Positions 34,640-45,190 of a stretch of DNA of 64,000 bases are shown piece after piece (position 1 is the stretch's first letter; every line of letters begins with the position of its first letter). The notes under the pieces were generated by a model. That model did not search any database. It saw only the letters and a program-made list of their open reading frames with translations, and was not told the DNA's origin. Made by a program: the position numbers and the translations under genes. The DNA is from Aliiroseovarius halocynthiae (GTDB lineage: Bacteria; Pseudomonadota; Alphaproteobacteria; Rhodobacterales; Rhodobacteraceae): positions 1,570,437 through 1,634,436 of the forward strand of contig NZ_ML660019.1 of NCBI RefSeq assembly GCF_007004645.1, written 5' to 3'.

Positions 34640-35134
34640 ATGCCCCAAATCTCTCGACGTTCCCTTATTTCCTGTGCACTTGCGCTGCCCCTGATGTCCT
34701 GTGGCGGCGGGGGCGATGACGACTTCACAAGCCCGCTCGTGTCGGACAGTTTTGACCCGCCCCTGTATCCCAATGAAACACCCGAGCTGCGGGCATTGAT
34801 CAACAAATGGGCTGACCACTATGACATCCCGCGTGAGCTGGTCCATCGTCAGGCCATCCGTGAAAGCACGCACCGCCCTTGGGCGCGCAATGGACCCTAT
34901 TGGGGACTTCTGCAGATCCTGCCCCAGACCGCGCGCACCATGGGCCATCGCGGCCCGGCAGAAGAGCTTCTGGATCCAGATGTGAACCTTCAGTACGCGG
35001 GCAAATACCTGCGCGGTGCCTATATTGTATCTGGTGGAGACATCGATGCTGCGATGGGCTGGTATGCGCGCGGGTATTATTATGAGGCCAAACGACTAGG
35101 TCTGTTGGTCGAAACGGGGTTGCGGCCAGGTTAA
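34640..35134 (+). CDS. Lytic transglycosylase (SLT domain) lipoprotein
   Basis: 164 aa. Signal peptide with a lipobox at LPLMSCGGG, so it should be anchored through the Cys. A compact SLT domain follows with the catalytic Glu in HRQAIRESTHRPWARN, then GPYWGLLQILPQTARTMG and a GGDIDAAMGWYARGYY end. It cleaves glycan strands, probably in the periplasm. Starts two bases after the bestrophin gene. Confidence 0.9.
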   Translation: MPQISRRSLISCALALPLMSCGGGGDDDFTSPLVSDSFDPPLYPNETPELRALINKWADHYDIPRELVHRQAIRESTHRPWARNGPYWGLLQILPQTARTMGHRGPAEELLDPDVNLQYAGKYLRGAYIVSGGDIDAAMGWYARGYYYEAKRLGLLVETGLRPG

Positions 35135-35145
35135 GGGCTGTTGGT

Positions 35146-35232
35146 GGCTCACTTCGTGAGCCTATAGGGGCTTTGCCCCTCGGCCACTCGAAATTCGAGC
35201 GGCCTCACCCCAGAATATTTTCGACAAGAAAA
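35146..35232. repeat. Intergenic repeat copy A with hairpins
   Basis: Contains GGCTCAC TTC GTGAGCC (35146-35162), AGGGGC TTT GCCCCT (35166-35180) and CTCGAAATTCGAG (35187-35199), then CTCACCCC, ATATTT and GACAAGAAAA (to 35232). The order of conserved blocks is the same as in copy B at 55414-55470. Both lie in 3' gaps between converging genes, directly before a terminator. Confidence 0.6.
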
Positions 35233-35245
35233 TGCGCACAAAAAC

Positions 35246-35278
35246 GAAAAGGCCGCCCCGATTTGGAGCGGCCTTTTT
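35246..35278. terminator. Bidirectional terminator between the SLT gene and tig
   Basis: AAAAGGCCGC and GCGGCCTTTTT pair with a loop of about 10 bases, with A- and T-runs on both sides. It serves the plus-strand SLT gene and the minus-strand tig gene. Confidence 0.9.
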
Positions 35279-35296
35279 AGTGTCTGGCGGTAAGAC

Positions 35297-36628
35297 TTAC
35301 TCGTCTTCCAGAGCCTCAACGGCTTTCTGCAGATCGTCTTTCGAAACTTCTTTTTCCGAAACCTCGGCCAGTTCGAAGACATAGTCCACGACCTTGTCTT
35401 CGAAGATCGGCGCTTGCAGTTGCTGACGCATCTGCGGATTTTGCTGAACGAATTCAAAGAACTGACGTTCCTGCCCCGGGTACTGACGGGCTTGATTCAT
35501 CACGGCCTGCGTCATCTCGGCATCGGTGACTTCGATCTCGGCCTTTTGGCCCAGTTCGGCAAGCAACAGACCAAGGCGCACGCGGCGACCGGCAAGTTTC
35601 TTGTGCTCGTCGGTGGCTTCGATTTCCGGGTGATCGTGGCCCTGCACATCAGGGTTTTCTTCGTGCCACAGCTGGTGTGCAATCTGACCAGCTTCGGCGT
35701 CCAGCAGCGACGGCGGCAGGTCGAAGGAAACCAGCTTGTCCAGCTCGTCCAGCAGACCACGCTTCATAACGGCACGGGCCGCACCAGCGAATTCTGCTTC
35801 CAGACGCTCGCCGATCTGCTCTTTCAGAGCATTCAGGTCTTCGGCACCGAATTTGGTGGCCAGTTCGTCGTTTACTTCGGCGGCAACAGGCTCTTTGACC
35901 TCTTTCACGGTGCATTCAAACACAGCGTCTTTGCCAGCCAGATTTTCTGCACCATACTCGGCAGGGAAAGTCACTTTGACTTCAACTTCCTCGCCAGCTT
36001 TGGCACCAACCAGCTGCTCTTCGAAGCCCGGAATGAACGAGTTCGAACCAAGCGTCAGCGGGTAGTCTTCAGCAGCACCACCGTCGAAGGCTTCGCCGTC
36101 AACTTTGCCCAGGAAGTCGATCACAACCTGGTCACCGTCTTTCGACTTCGACCCTTTTTTGCGATCTTTGAAGTCCTGAGCGGTCTCGGCCAGATTGGCC
36201 AGCGCTTCGTCAACTTCGCCTTCACCGGCTTTCACAACCAGCTTCTCAAGCTTGATGCCTTTCAGGTCGACCTCGGGGATCTCGGGAAGGGCTTCGTACG
36301 ACATTTCGATCTCGACGTCGTCGCCTTCTTTCCAGTCCTCGTTGGTCATCTTCACGTCAGGCTGCATGGCCGGACGGTCACCCGAATCTTCGAAGTGCTT
36401 GTTCATGGCGCCATCAACAGCTTCCTGCATGGCTTCGCCCATCAGGCGCTGGCCAAACTGCTTTTTCAGCAGAGCCATCGGCACTTTGCCTTTACGGAAG
36501 CCTTTCATTTCGACTTCGGGCTGCGCTTCAACCAGCTTTTCGTTGACTTTAGCGTCCAGATCAGCGGCCGGAACCACAATCTTGTAGCCGCGTTTCAGAC
36601 CTTCGTTCAGGGTCTCGGTGACCTGCAT
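35297..36628 (-). CDS. tig: Trigger factor
   Basis: 443 aa. Ribosome-bound chaperone and prolyl isomerase. The ribosome-docking string [20 protein letters not shown] is present near residues 40-60. The FKBP-like domain is in the middle ([20 protein letters not shown]) and the C-terminal helical chaperone part is rich in Glu and Lys. Normal length. Downstream is the shared terminator at 35246; the tRNA-Leu lies just upstream. Confidence 0.96.
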   Translation of the reverse strand: MQVTETLNEGLKRGYKIVVPAADLDAKVNEKLVEAQPEVEMKGFRKGKVPMALLKKQFGQRLMGEAMQEAVDGAMNKHFEDSGDRPAMQPDVKMTNEDWKEGDDVEIEMSYEALPEIPEVDLKGIKLEKLVVKAGEGEVDEALANLAETAQDFKDRKKGSKSKDGDQVVIDFLGKVDGEAFDGGAAEDYPLTLGSNSFIPGFEEQLVGAKAGEEVEVKVTFPAEYGAENLAGKDAVFECTVKEVKEPVAAEVNDELATKFGAEDLNALKEQIGERLEAEFAGAARAVMKRGLLDELDKLVSFDLPPSLLDAEAGQIAHQLWHEENPDVQGHDHPEIEATDEHKKLAGRRVRLGLLLAELGQKAEIEVTDAEMTQAVMNQARQYPGQERQFFEFVQQNPQMRQQLQAPIFEDKVVDYVFELAEVSEKEVSKDDLQKAVEALEDE

Positions 36629-36651
36629 CGTCTCGTCCTTCTTTCAATTTT

Positions 36652-36736
36652 GGTGCGGGTGGAGGGACTTGAACCCCCACGCCTTGCGGCGCCAGAACCT
36701 AAATCTGGTGCGTCTACCAATTTCGCCACACCCGCT
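36652..36736 (-). tRNA. tRNA-Leu (anticodon TAG)
   Basis: 85 bases on the minus strand. The acceptor stem GCGGGTG pairs with CACCCGC, followed by an encoded CCA-type end (CCCGCACCA). The anticodon stem CCAGA/TCTGG encloses TTTAGGT, so the anticodon is UAG (reads CUA/CUG-type Leu codons). A long variable arm (GCGCCGCAAGGCGT region) and GGTTCAAGTCC confirm a class II Leu tRNA. Confidence 0.96.
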
Positions 36737-36904
36737 AAAACCGAGGACGGCCCACGTTTTGTGGACGGGGCCGTCCGAATTCGCGCCCTTCTAGCACCAG
36801 TGCGCGCAGGATGCGAGAGGAAAAGCGCCCTTATCCGGCGGGAGTTTGCGCAATTTCATGCTCTTTCGTCTGGGTGGTCCGGTAGAGCACCCAGAATCAG
36901 GCGG

Positions 36905-38524
36905 TCACGCTCCTAATCTGCGAAAGACCGAGGGCAGTTGTTCCGGCAAATCCTCGGCGATCAGCCCCGGCCCAAACTCCAGCGCACATTCCACATGCAG
37001 CCACGCGGCGGTTTCCGCGGCGGGCATCGGAGCGAAGCCCCGCGCGAGCAATCCGGTGATAAAGCCCGCAAGCACATCGCCTGATCCGGCGGTGGCCAAC
37101 CACGGAGCGGACCGTTCATAGGCCGCCGAGTTGATCGAGCACGCCCCATCCGGTGCCGCAATCACCGTGTCCGGCCCTTTGAACAAGACCACACAGCCAG
37201 CCTGCGCAGCAGCGTCTCGGGTCGCGTCCACCTTGGAATAGGCGGGACCCTTGGCGGCAGGCGCGTTCAGCTTTTTGTCAATATCCGGGAACAGCCGCGC
37301 GAACTCGCCCGCATGTGGGGTCAGCACGCAGTTTTCGTGTAGCATGTCGAACAGCGCGGAGGGATCATCTTTGAACGCCGTCAGAGCATCCGCATCCAGC
37401 ACAGTCGCACGTTTCGCGGCCAAGGCCACCGGCACCAAGTCCCGCGCACGTTCCACGCCCAAGCCGGGACCAAGGCACAACGCATTGAAGCGCTCGTCCG
37501 CCAGCACAGCCTGCAATGTCTGTGCGTCCCCCACTGGAGACAACATAACCGCATCCAACCGCGCTGCATTTTCTTGCAGTGCACCGGGTGTCGGGGCGAC
37601 AGTGACAAGCCCTGCCCCGATGCGCAGCGCACCACGGGCCGAGAGCCGCGCCGCGCCGCCTTTGCCCGACGTGCCAGAGAGGATGAGGGCGTGGCCGTGG
37701 GAGAATTTGTTCCACCCGTAGTTTTTTCCAATCCAAGTGGGCTTGCTGACCAACTTAACAATCCCGTTCACCTGCCCAGCTCCACGAGTTGCGTCCGGAG
37801 TCGAGATTGGCGTCGTTTCCTCCCATCTTTGCTTAAGATCGCGCCCAATTCCGATGGATTTAACAACGATTTTCTGCACACCTATCGGCCCTAGGGACAA
37901 CCGATGTCCAAGCTTTTCGCTATGAAAACTGACCGTCAGGTTTGCCCAAACACAGCTATCAAATGGGTTTTCATCATCGTACCCAATATATCGACCGCTG
38001 TCGGCGCAAATACCGCTCGGGATATCCACTGAAACTACATTGGGCATATCTTTGCTTGAAGAATAATAGTTCAATGTGTCTTGTACTACTCCAATCGTGT
38101 AAAATGGGCGGCTTAGACCTGTTCCGAAAATCGCATCAATGACGACTTTCGCCCCCATGTCGTGGTCAATGTCGAAATCGGCATCACCTAAAGGCTTCAC
38201 CTCACCCAACTCCACCCACCGCCCATAACTCACCCGCGCGTCCGGGGGTAGCTTCTCGGCGTCCCCATAGAGGAACACCTCAACCTCCCAGCCCCATTTT
38301 TTCAACAGCCGCGCGACCACGAACCCATCGCCACCATTGTTCCCCGGTCCGCACAGCACCACCGCTTTGTGAGAAGTCTTGGCAAGCTCGGGCCATTCTT
38401 CAAAAATCGCCTCGACCACGCCCCTGCCCGCGCGCTCCATCAGTTCCAGCCCGGTGACCTCGTCCGACTCAATCGCGGCTTGTTCAATGGCGCGCATTTG
38501 GGCAGCTGTCAGCAATTCGCTCAT
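36905..38524 (-). CDS. nnr: Bifunctional NAD(P)H-hydrate epimerase/dehydratase
   Basis: 539 aa. Repairs hydrated NAD(P)H. N-terminal YjeF_N epimerase domain (LCGPGNNGGDGFVVARLLKK, DAIFGTGLSRP) and C-terminal ribokinase-like ADP-dependent dehydratase (LTPHAGEFARLFPDI, LATAGSGDVLAGFITGLLAR). The ATG at 38524 follows GAGAAGATTGAG. The middle third (about 37700-38160) is much more AT-rich than both ends, so the gene looks like a mosaic. It diverges from glnB. Confidence 0.93.
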   Translation of the reverse strand: MSELLTAAQMRAIEQAAIESDEVTGLELMERAGRGVVEAIFEEWPELAKTSHKAVVLCGPGNNGGDGFVVARLLKKWGWEVEVFLYGDAEKLPPDARVSYGRWVELGEVKPLGDADFDIDHDMGAKVVIDAIFGTGLSRPFYTIGVVQDTLNYYSSSKDMPNVVSVDIPSGICADSGRYIGYDDENPFDSCVWANLTVSFHSEKLGHRLSLGPIGVQKIVVKSIGIGRDLKQRWEETTPISTPDATRGAGQVNGIVKLVSKPTWIGKNYGWNKFSHGHALILSGTSGKGGAARLSARGALRIGAGLVTVAPTPGALQENAARLDAVMLSPVGDAQTLQAVLADERFNALCLGPGLGVERARDLVPVALAAKRATVLDADALTAFKDDPSALFDMLHENCVLTPHAGEFARLFPDIDKKLNAPAAKGPAYSKVDATRDAAAQAGCVVLFKGPDTVIAAPDGACSINSAAYERSAPWLATAGSGDVLAGFITGLLARGFAPMPAAETAAWLHVECALEFGPGLIAEDLPEQLPSVFRRLGA

Positions 38525-38567
38525 CTCAATCTTCTCACTCTGCTCAAACTTCGCGCGCACTGCTTAA

Positions 38568-39044
<477 letters not shown>

Positions 39045-39079
39045 ATCACACGAATATACACGAACCAAAGGAACCTGAT

Positions 39080-40486
39080 ATGAGCGCTCAAGACGTACTC
39101 AAGCAGATCAAGGATGAGGACATTGCCTATGTTGACATCCGTTTCACCGATGTGCGCGGCAAGCTGCAGCACGTAACCGTGGATTGCGACCTTGTCGACG
39201 AAGACTTCCTGGAAGAAGGCTTTATGTTTGACGGCTCGTCGATCGCCGGCTGGAAGTCGATCGAAAGCTCGGACATGAAACTGATGCCCGACACCGCCAG
39301 CGCCTATGTCGATCCTTTCTACGCCGAGAAAACTCTGTGCGTTCACTGCTCGGTCGTCGAACCCGACACCGGCGAGAAATACGGCCGTGACCCGCGCGGC
39401 ACCGCCGAGAAAGCCGAAGCTTACCTGAAGTCCTCGGGCATCGGTGACGTGGCCTATATGGGTCCGGAAGCTGAATTCTTCCTGTTCGACGACGTACGTT
39501 TCTCGAATACGATGAACAAAGTGTCGTTCGAAGTTGATGCGATCGACGCCGCTTGGAACACCGACGCCGAGTACGAAATGGGCAACACCGGCCACCGTCC
39601 GGGCGTCAAAGGCGGTTATTTCCCCGTGAACCCGATTGACGACGCACAAGACCTGCGTTCGGAAATGCTGACCACGATGAAGAACATCGGCATGAAAACT
39701 GACAAGCACCACCACGAGGTTGCGTCCTGTCAGCACGAGCTGGGCTTGATCTTCGACAGCCTGACCAAGCAGGCCGACGAGCTGCAGAAATACAAGTACA
39801 TCATTCACAACGTGGCGCACGCTTACGGCAAGACGGCAACCTTCATGCCCAAGCCGATCGCAGGCGATAATGGCACCGGCATGCACGTGAACATGTCGAT
39901 CTGGAAAGACGGCAAGCCGCTTTTCGCAGGCGACAAATACGCTGACCTGTCGCAGGAAGCTCTGTGGTTCATCGGCGGCATCCTGAAGCACGCCAAGACC
40001 CTGAACGCCTTCACCAACCCGTCGACCAACAGCTACAAGCGTTTGATCCCGGGCTTTGAAGCCCCGGTTCTGCGCGCTTACTCGGCCTCGAACCGTTCGG
40101 GTTGCGTGCGTATTCCGTGGACCGAAAGCCCGAAAGCCAAGCGCGTTGAAGCGCGCTTCCCTGATCCGGCCGCCAACCCCTATCTGTGCTTCGCAGCGCT
40201 GCTGATGGCTGGCCTTGACGGCATCAAGAACAAGATCGATCCGGGCCCCGCTCAGGACAAAAACCTCTATGACCTGCCGCCAGAAGAGCTGGAAGGCATC
40301 CCGACCGTTTGCGCAAGCCTGCGTGAAGCTCTGGAAAGCCTGGAAGCCGATAACGACTTCCTGACCGCTGGCGACGTGTTCACCAAAGACCAGATTCAGG
40401 GTTACATCGACCTGAAATGGGAAGAGGTCTACGCCTACGAGCACACACCCCACCCAGTTGAATATCAGCTGTACTACAGCTGCTAA
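39080..40486 (+). CDS. glnA: Glutamine synthetase, type I
   Basis: 468 aa. Makes glutamine from glutamate and ammonia with ATP. Type I-beta features: FDGSSIAGWKSIESSDM, the N(G)TGMHVN segment in DNGTGMHVNMSIWKDGK, and the adenylylation Tyr in NLYDLPPEELEG. The adenylylation site fits control by PII (glnB) and GlnE. Confidence 0.97.
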   Translation: MSAQDVLKQIKDEDIAYVDIRFTDVRGKLQHVTVDCDLVDEDFLEEGFMFDGSSIAGWKSIESSDMKLMPDTASAYVDPFYAEKTLCVHCSVVEPDTGEKYGRDPRGTAEKAEAYLKSSGIGDVAYMGPEAEFFLFDDVRFSNTMNKVSFEVDAIDAAWNTDAEYEMGNTGHRPGVKGGYFPVNPIDDAQDLRSEMLTTMKNIGMKTDKHHHEVASCQHELGLIFDSLTKQADELQKYKYIIHNVAHAYGKTATFMPKPIAGDNGTGMHVNMSIWKDGKPLFAGDKYADLSQEALWFIGGILKHAKTLNAFTNPSTNSYKRLIPGFEAPVLRAYSASNRSGCVRIPWTESPKAKRVEARFPDPAANPYLCFAALLMAGLDGIKNKIDPGPAQDKNLYDLPPEELEGIPTVCASLREALESLEADNDFLTAGDVFTKDQIQGYIDLKWEEVYAYEHTPHPVEYQLYYSC

Positions 40487-40501
40487 TCACAGCAATACGA
40501 C

Positions 40502-40533
40502 AAAAGGGCACCGAATTCGGTGCCCTTTTTTCT
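40502..40533 (+). terminator. Rho-independent terminator of glnBA
   Basis: AAAAGGGCACCG AATT CGGTGCCCTTTT, a near-perfect palindrome with a T-run. Confidence 0.93.
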
Positions 40534-40565
40534 GTTTAGGCCATGCGCTTCTAAATCACTCCAGA

Positions 40566-40595
40566 AAACAAAAAAGGCGCCCAGTAAGGCGCCTT
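40566..40595 (-). terminator. Rho-independent terminator of the small lipoprotein gene
   Basis: AAGGCGCC (40574-40581) pairs with GGCGCCTT (40588-40595). On the minus strand the stem is followed by TTTTTTG. Confidence 0.85.
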
Positions 40596-40640
40596 GTTCA
40601 ATCTTTCTGGCGGCCACTCAAGGTCAAGGTCATTGCCTAA

Positions 40641-40910
40641 TCAGCTGGCCGGACGTACGCGATTGTGCGTCGAACGGAACTGACGGTGCCCTTCTTGGAT
40701 GCACAGCGCATCCCCTTCCGCCTTGGACATTCCCGGCGGCACAGCAATCGATTCATCCCACTGCACACGATCACGTGTATACAGCTGACACGTCACCTCC
40801 CCCTTAGGCGACTTAATCTTGACAGGATTGCTTTCATATGCCGATCTATCGACGCAACCTGCCACTACACTAGTGGCTGCAACCGCCACACCCAATGCAA
40901 AAATTTTCAT
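40641..40910 (-). CDS. Small lipoprotein, 89 aa, unknown function
   Basis: Signal peptide MKIFALGVAVAATSVVAGC with a lipobox ending at VAGC, so the mature protein starts at the Cys. The short mature part contains two further Cys (VTCQLYTRD, GDALCIQEG) that could form a disulfide. ATG 40910 has GGAAG upstream. Not recognised. Own terminator downstream. Confidence 0.75.
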   Translation of the reverse strand: MKIFALGVAVAATSVVAGCVDRSAYESNPVKIKSPKGEVTCQLYTRDRVQWDESIAVPPGMSKAEGDALCIQEGHRQFRSTHNRVRPAS

Positions 40911-41038
40911 ATCTCGCTTCCGCTCCACATTTCACTCATGAGTCCCCCACCTGGGCACAACACGCCCGCAACTCTCATATGCTTGATTTTTCTCCAAATC
41001 AAGCGTGTCCATCTGGCGGTATATCACACGAGTGTTAA

Positions 41039-41815
41039 TCATTCCCCCACAGGTTGCTGAATACCCAATTCCTCCAACCTTTGCCTTGATAAAACAAAGG
41101 TATGGATCGAAAAAACGACAGCGCCTGTCGTCGGAAGCCGTTTCATCGTCTGCCGTTCCACCCGCAGCCAACGTGGGTGACACGCATCAAAGCCCCGCCG
41201 GTCTTCCTCGCGTCGTGGCTGGAACAGTTCTGGGTCATTATAGAACAGATGGTTTGCCCGCCACATCGGTCGCCCAACTTGAATACCATCAAACACACGC
41301 TGGACCCGGCGCGCGATATCCGGAGTGTATTCGCTGACGGGATCATGTATTTTGTCTAATGTTTTCATGAATTTTTGGTCCAGAGACCAACTGGCCGGAA
41401 AACACAGGATCGCACCTGTCATGATGTGCTCATCACCGCTTTTTTGCATAAGAACGAAGTCCTCTTGAACCAGCGTTCCAAGCGTCAAAAGAGGCTGCCC
41501 GCGATCCAGATCGGCCTGGCGACCGTCGGGGCAGAGCACACACTCCTCGTGAACGTCAAATCCTTCTGTCTCTGCAAGCTCTGCCAGCACCGTATCCAAA
41601 AGCTCTTCCGCGGCAGGGCGCGCCTGTTCCGACAGCTTATGCACGCAATCAGCATGTTCCTGCATCAGAAACAGTCTGTGTGACATTTGCATGCAATACG
41701 CGTCATCAATCAGCAGCCATTCCCCCGGCGCGACGGGGTTCAGCCCCGGAAGACGCGCGGTTTTGGGGTCTGCCCAGGGCAGAATTGGAAGTTCTTGCTG
41801 GCAAATCTCGACCAT
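41039..41815 (-). CDS. DUF3445 heme-dependent oxidative N-demethylase-like protein
   Basis: 258 aa. DUF3445 strings are LTLGTLVQEDFVLMQKSG, LCFPASWSLDQKFMKTLDKI (HxP-like heme region replaced by IHDPVSEY) and RRVQRVFDGIQVGRPMWRAN. Members of this family include heme-dependent oxidative N-demethylases for methylated amines. The substrate here is unknown, and no partner subunit or methylamine genes are seen nearby. Monocistronic on the minus strand. Confidence 0.85.
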   Translation of the reverse strand: MVEICQQELPILPWADPKTARLPGLNPVAPGEWLLIDDAYCMQMSHRLFLMQEHADCVHKLSEQARPAAEELLDTVLAELAETEGFDVHEECVLCPDGRQADLDRGQPLLTLGTLVQEDFVLMQKSGDEHIMTGAILCFPASWSLDQKFMKTLDKIHDPVSEYTPDIARRVQRVFDGIQVGRPMWRANHLFYNDPELFQPRREEDRRGFDACHPRWLRVERQTMKRLPTTGAVVFSIHTFVLSRQRLEELGIQQPVGE

Positions 41816-42063
41816 TCAGCCTCCTATCGCTCAATAGCCCGAACACTGAGCGGCAAGTCCCAGTCACGCAAGAGTTTTGTCACCTGCAGACTCACCGTTT
41901 CCTACGTTTCTTCACCCTTGCGTGAACTTCCAAACCTCCCCCTTGTCCACGCCCGCACCATACGCCACCTTCATGGAAACAACCCATATTACTGCTGCGG
42001 ACGAACGCGCGCTGGTCGCGCTTTGGATCATTTGACCGCACAACGGCCACGACAGGAGCATCC
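41816..42063. other. Gap between DUF3445 and the hydrolase-OsmC gene
   Basis: 248 bases between divergent genes, so it must hold both promoters. A 20-codon ORF at 41973 on the plus strand was seen but is not supported. No repeat noted. Confidence 0.4.
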
Positions 42064-43278
42064 ATGCCAACCGAGAAGTTCACCTTCCCCGGCCACGCGG
42101 GCCACGATCTTGCCGCTCGGCTAGATTTTCCCGATGGTCCACATCTTGCGACTGCGCTTTTCGCCCATTGCTTCACATGTGGAAAAGACATCGCTGCCGC
42201 CCGCCGTATCTCGGCCCGGCTTGCCGCACTTGGCATCGCTGTTTTACGGTTCGACTTCACCGGTCTTGGCCATTCGGACGGGGATTTCGAAAACACCAGC
42301 TTCACCTCGAACGTGCAGGATTTAGAGAACGCCGTAGAAGCCCTGCGCGAACGTGGATACCCGCCCGCTCTTTTGATCGGGCACTCCTTGGGGGGCGCTG
42401 CGGTAATCAAAGCGGCTGCGCAGCTGACCGACATCCAAGCCGTCGTCACGATCGGCGCGCCTGCTGATCCCTCGCATGTGATCGAGAATTTCGCCGACGC
42501 CCTGCCCGGCATTCAGGCCGAAGGTGCAGCCGAGGTCTGTTTGGGCGGGCGCCCCTTCCGCGTTGGGGCAGCATTTGTAGAGGATGTTCAGGAAAGCCAG
42601 CTGGACGACGCGCTAAAATCCCTGAATGCGGCCCTTCTGGTCCTGCATGCCCCACGCGATCAAATCGTGTCGATCGACAATGCCGCCACGTTGTTCATGG
42701 GGGCTAAACACCCGAAAAGCTTCGTCACATTGGATGACGCAGACCATTTGATCAGCGGCGCTGGTGATGCTGAATACGTGGCCGACGTGATTGCCACTTG
42801 GGCTGCGAAATATGTAAATCTAACCCCACCGGCCCCGCCCCCCGGTGCCCCCGAGGGCATTGTGCGCGTGTCCGAGGCCGACCCCCGTGGTTTCCTGCAA
42901 GACATCCAATCTGGTCCCAAGCATCACACGGTCGCCGACGAACCGCTGGCCTATGGCGGCACCAATAAGGGCATGTCGCCCTATGGGTTCTTGTCGGCGG
43001 GTCTGGGTGCTTGTACCTCAATGACCATCCGCATGTATGCCCGCCGCAAGGGCTGGCCGCTGGAACACGTCCGTGTTGAAGTCAGCCATGACAAAGTGCA
43101 CGCACAAGACGCTGAAACCGGCGCAAAAAACCGGATCGATACGTTCCGCCGCGAGATCCACCTGACAGGTGATCTGGACGCCGAGCAACGCCAACGCCTG
43201 CTTGAAATCGCAGACCGATGCCCGGTTCACCGCACGCTCGAAAGCTCCAGCTTGATCCAGACCGTTTTGGCGGGCTGA
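42064..43278 (+). CDS. Alpha/beta hydrolase fused to OsmC-family domain
   Basis: 404 aa. The N-terminal half (1-255) is an alpha/beta hydrolase with nucleophile Ser in [18 protein letters not shown] and catalytic His in [10 protein letters not shown]. The C-terminal half (~270-404) is OsmC-like, with the thiol region [19 protein letters not shown] and second Cys in [13 protein letters not shown]. OsmC proteins reduce organic peroxides; the fused hydrolase may act on ester or lipid peroxides. AGGAGC precedes ATG 42064. The fusion is known in proteobacteria but the joint activity is undefined. Confidence 0.9.
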   Translation: MPTEKFTFPGHAGHDLAARLDFPDGPHLATALFAHCFTCGKDIAAARRISARLAALGIAVLRFDFTGLGHSDGDFENTSFTSNVQDLENAVEALRERGYPPALLIGHSLGGAAVIKAAAQLTDIQAVVTIGAPADPSHVIENFADALPGIQAEGAAEVCLGGRPFRVGAAFVEDVQESQLDDALKSLNAALLVLHAPRDQIVSIDNAATLFMGAKHPKSFVTLDDADHLISGAGDAEYVADVIATWAAKYVNLTPPAPPPGAPEGIVRVSEADPRGFLQDIQSGPKHHTVADEPLAYGGTNKGMSPYGFLSAGLGACTSMTIRMYARRKGWPLEHVRVEVSHDKVHAQDAETGAKNRIDTFRREIHLTGDLDAEQRQRLLEIADRCPVHRTLESSSLIQTVLAG

Positions 43279-43358
43279 CAGCGGGGAAAACCGCGTGCAG
43301 CCCTACGCAATCCGCTTTTTACCTTGACCCGAGCCATCGCTCCGTCAACAACGCCTTT

Positions 43359-44408
43359 ATGAGTACGGGCAGACTAACAATTGATCTGGATGCAGTAGTC
43401 GCAAACTGGCGGGCGCTGGATGCAAAAAGCAGGGCAGAGGTTCAGACCGCTGCCGTGGTAAAAGCCGATGCCTATGGGCTTGGCGTGGGCAAAGTTGGGC
43501 GGGCTTTGGCCGCTGCTGGCACACGGCGTTTCTTTGTGGCCGCCGCGGAAGAAGGGGCTGCATTGCGCGAAGCCCTTGGCCCCGGCCCTGAAATCAGCGT
43601 CTTCTCAGGCCATATGTCCGGCGACACTGATATGGTCCACGATCTGGGCCTTGTCCCGATGCTAAACTCGGTCGAGCAAGTCACCCGCCACCTTGAAGCC
43701 CTTCCCGGCCATCCGTTTGGCATTCAGCTGGACACGGGAATGAACCGTCTGGGGATGGAACCCGCCGAATGGGCCGCCCTGCGTGACATTCTTCTGCCGC
43801 AGAACCCGCGCCTGATCATGAGTCATCTTGCCTGCGCCGATGACCCTGACCACCAAATGAACCACCAGCAGCTGTCTGCGTTCCACGATATGACCGCCGG
43901 TGTCGACGTCCCGCGCAGCCTTGCGGCGACGGGCGGCATCCTGTTGGGGCCGGATTACCACTTCGACCTGACCCGTCCGGGCATTGGCCTTTATGGCGGC
44001 TTGCCGTTCGAAGACGCTCAAACCGTCGCCCATCTGGACCTGCCGGTCATTCAGATCCGCGATGTCGCTGAAGGTGAAACCGTCGGCTATTCCAACACAT
44101 GGCAAGCCGAGCGCCCCTCGCGTGTTGCAACTGTCGCTGCGGGCTATGCGGATGGTTTGAACCGCCACCTGTCGAACCAAGCCGTCCTGTTTCACGAAGA
44201 TACACCCTGCCCCATTCTTGGCCGTGTCTCGATGGATATGATCGGCGTGGATGTGACGCATCTGCGCGACACGCCGAAAACCCTGACCATGCTGTCTGAT
44301 CACCAAACAGTCGATGATCTGGCTGCAATTGCGGGGACCATTGGTTATGAATTCCTGACCCAATTGGGCAACCGCTATCACCGCCATTACGCACGGGGGC
44401 GCACATGA
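43359..44408 (+). CDS. alr: Alanine racemase
   Basis: 349 aa. Converts L- to D-alanine for peptidoglycan. The PLP lysine is in [14 protein letters not shown] near residue 35, the [13 protein letters not shown] segment follows, and the catalytic Tyr region is RPGIGLYGG / [16 protein letters not shown]. The start at 43359 gives [13 protein letters not shown]. It overlaps the next gene by four bases (ATGA). Confidence 0.95.
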   Translation: MSTGRLTIDLDAVVANWRALDAKSRAEVQTAAVVKADAYGLGVGKVGRALAAAGTRRFFVAAAEEGAALREALGPGPEISVFSGHMSGDTDMVHDLGLVPMLNSVEQVTRHLEALPGHPFGIQLDTGMNRLGMEPAEWAALRDILLPQNPRLIMSHLACADDPDHQMNHQQLSAFHDMTAGVDVPRSLAATGGILLGPDYHFDLTRPGIGLYGGLPFEDAQTVAHLDLPVIQIRDVAEGETVGYSNTWQAERPSRVATVAAGYADGLNRHLSNQAVLFHEDTPCPILGRVSMDMIGVDVTHLRDTPKTLTMLSDHQTVDDLAAIAGTIGYEFLTQLGNRYHRHYARGRT

Positions 44409-45190
44409 CCGCCTTGACCAAACCGCTGGCCACAATTGGCCGTGTCACGCTGGGGTTTCTGGCCCTTGTCGGGCGCGTGGCAATCTTTGCGGGCCAATCC
44501 ATCGGCCACATCGTCCGCCCGCCCTTCTATCCGCGCGAGTTTCTGAACGCGATCCTGAATATCGGCTATTTCAGCCTGCCCGTTGTCGGCCTGACCGCGA
44601 TCTTTACCGGCGCAGCGCTGGCGCTTCAAATCTATTCTGGTGGGCAGCGTTTCTCGGCCGAGGCTGTGGTGCCCCAGATCGTCGCCATCGGCATGGTGCG
44701 CGAACTTGGCCCGGTGCTGGTTGGCCTGATGATCGCTGCGCGTGTGACGTCCTCGATTGCCGCCGAAATCGCCACCATGAAAGTGACCGAGCAGATCGAC
44801 GCCCTTGTCACCCTGTCCACGCACCCAATGAAGTATCTGACCGCCCCACGCGTACTTGCCGCCACGCTGGTTGTGCCTGTCCTTGTGGGCATCGGGGACA
44901 TTATCGGTATCATGGGCGGCTTCATCGTCGGCACCCAGCAGTTGGGTTTCGCCACCGGGCCTTACCTGAACAACACGTGGAGTTTCCTCGAAACCCCGGA
45001 CATCGTGTCGTCGCTGATCAAAGGCGCGGCCTTTGGCTTTATCGCCGCCGTCATGGGCTGCTATCACGGGATGCGCTCTGGCCGTGGCGCACAGGGTGTC
45101 GGTCGTGCTACTAAAACCTCGGTCGAGGCCGCAGCCGTCCTGATCCTTGCCGCCAACTTCCTTCTCACAAGCTTCTTCTTTGCCACATGA
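44405..45190 (+). CDS. mlaE: MlaE-family ABC transporter permease
   Basis: 261 aa, five or six membrane segments. The MlaE string [20 protein letters not shown] and [16 protein letters not shown] identify it. It works with the ATPase encoded next in phospholipid transport between inner and outer membranes (Mla system). No MCE (MlaD) gene follows in this window. Confidence 0.9.
   Translation: MTALTKPLATIGRVTLGFLALVGRVAIFAGQSIGHIVRPPFYPREFLNAILNIGYFSLPVVGLTAIFTGAALALQIYSGGQRFSAEAVVPQIVAIGMVRELGPVLVGLMIAARVTSSIAAEIATMKVTEQIDALVTLSTHPMKYLTAPRVLAATLVVPVLVGIGDIIGIMGGFIVGTQQLGFATGPYLNNTWSFLETPDIVSSLIKGAAFGFIAAVMGCYHGMRSGRGAQGVGRATKTSVEAAAVLILAANFLLTSFFFAT

Noticed and set aside
41973-42035. 20-codon ORF before the hydrolase-OsmC gene
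   Set aside because: No ribosome binding site or conserved feature was seen; it lies in a promoter region and ends 28 bases before the next gene.
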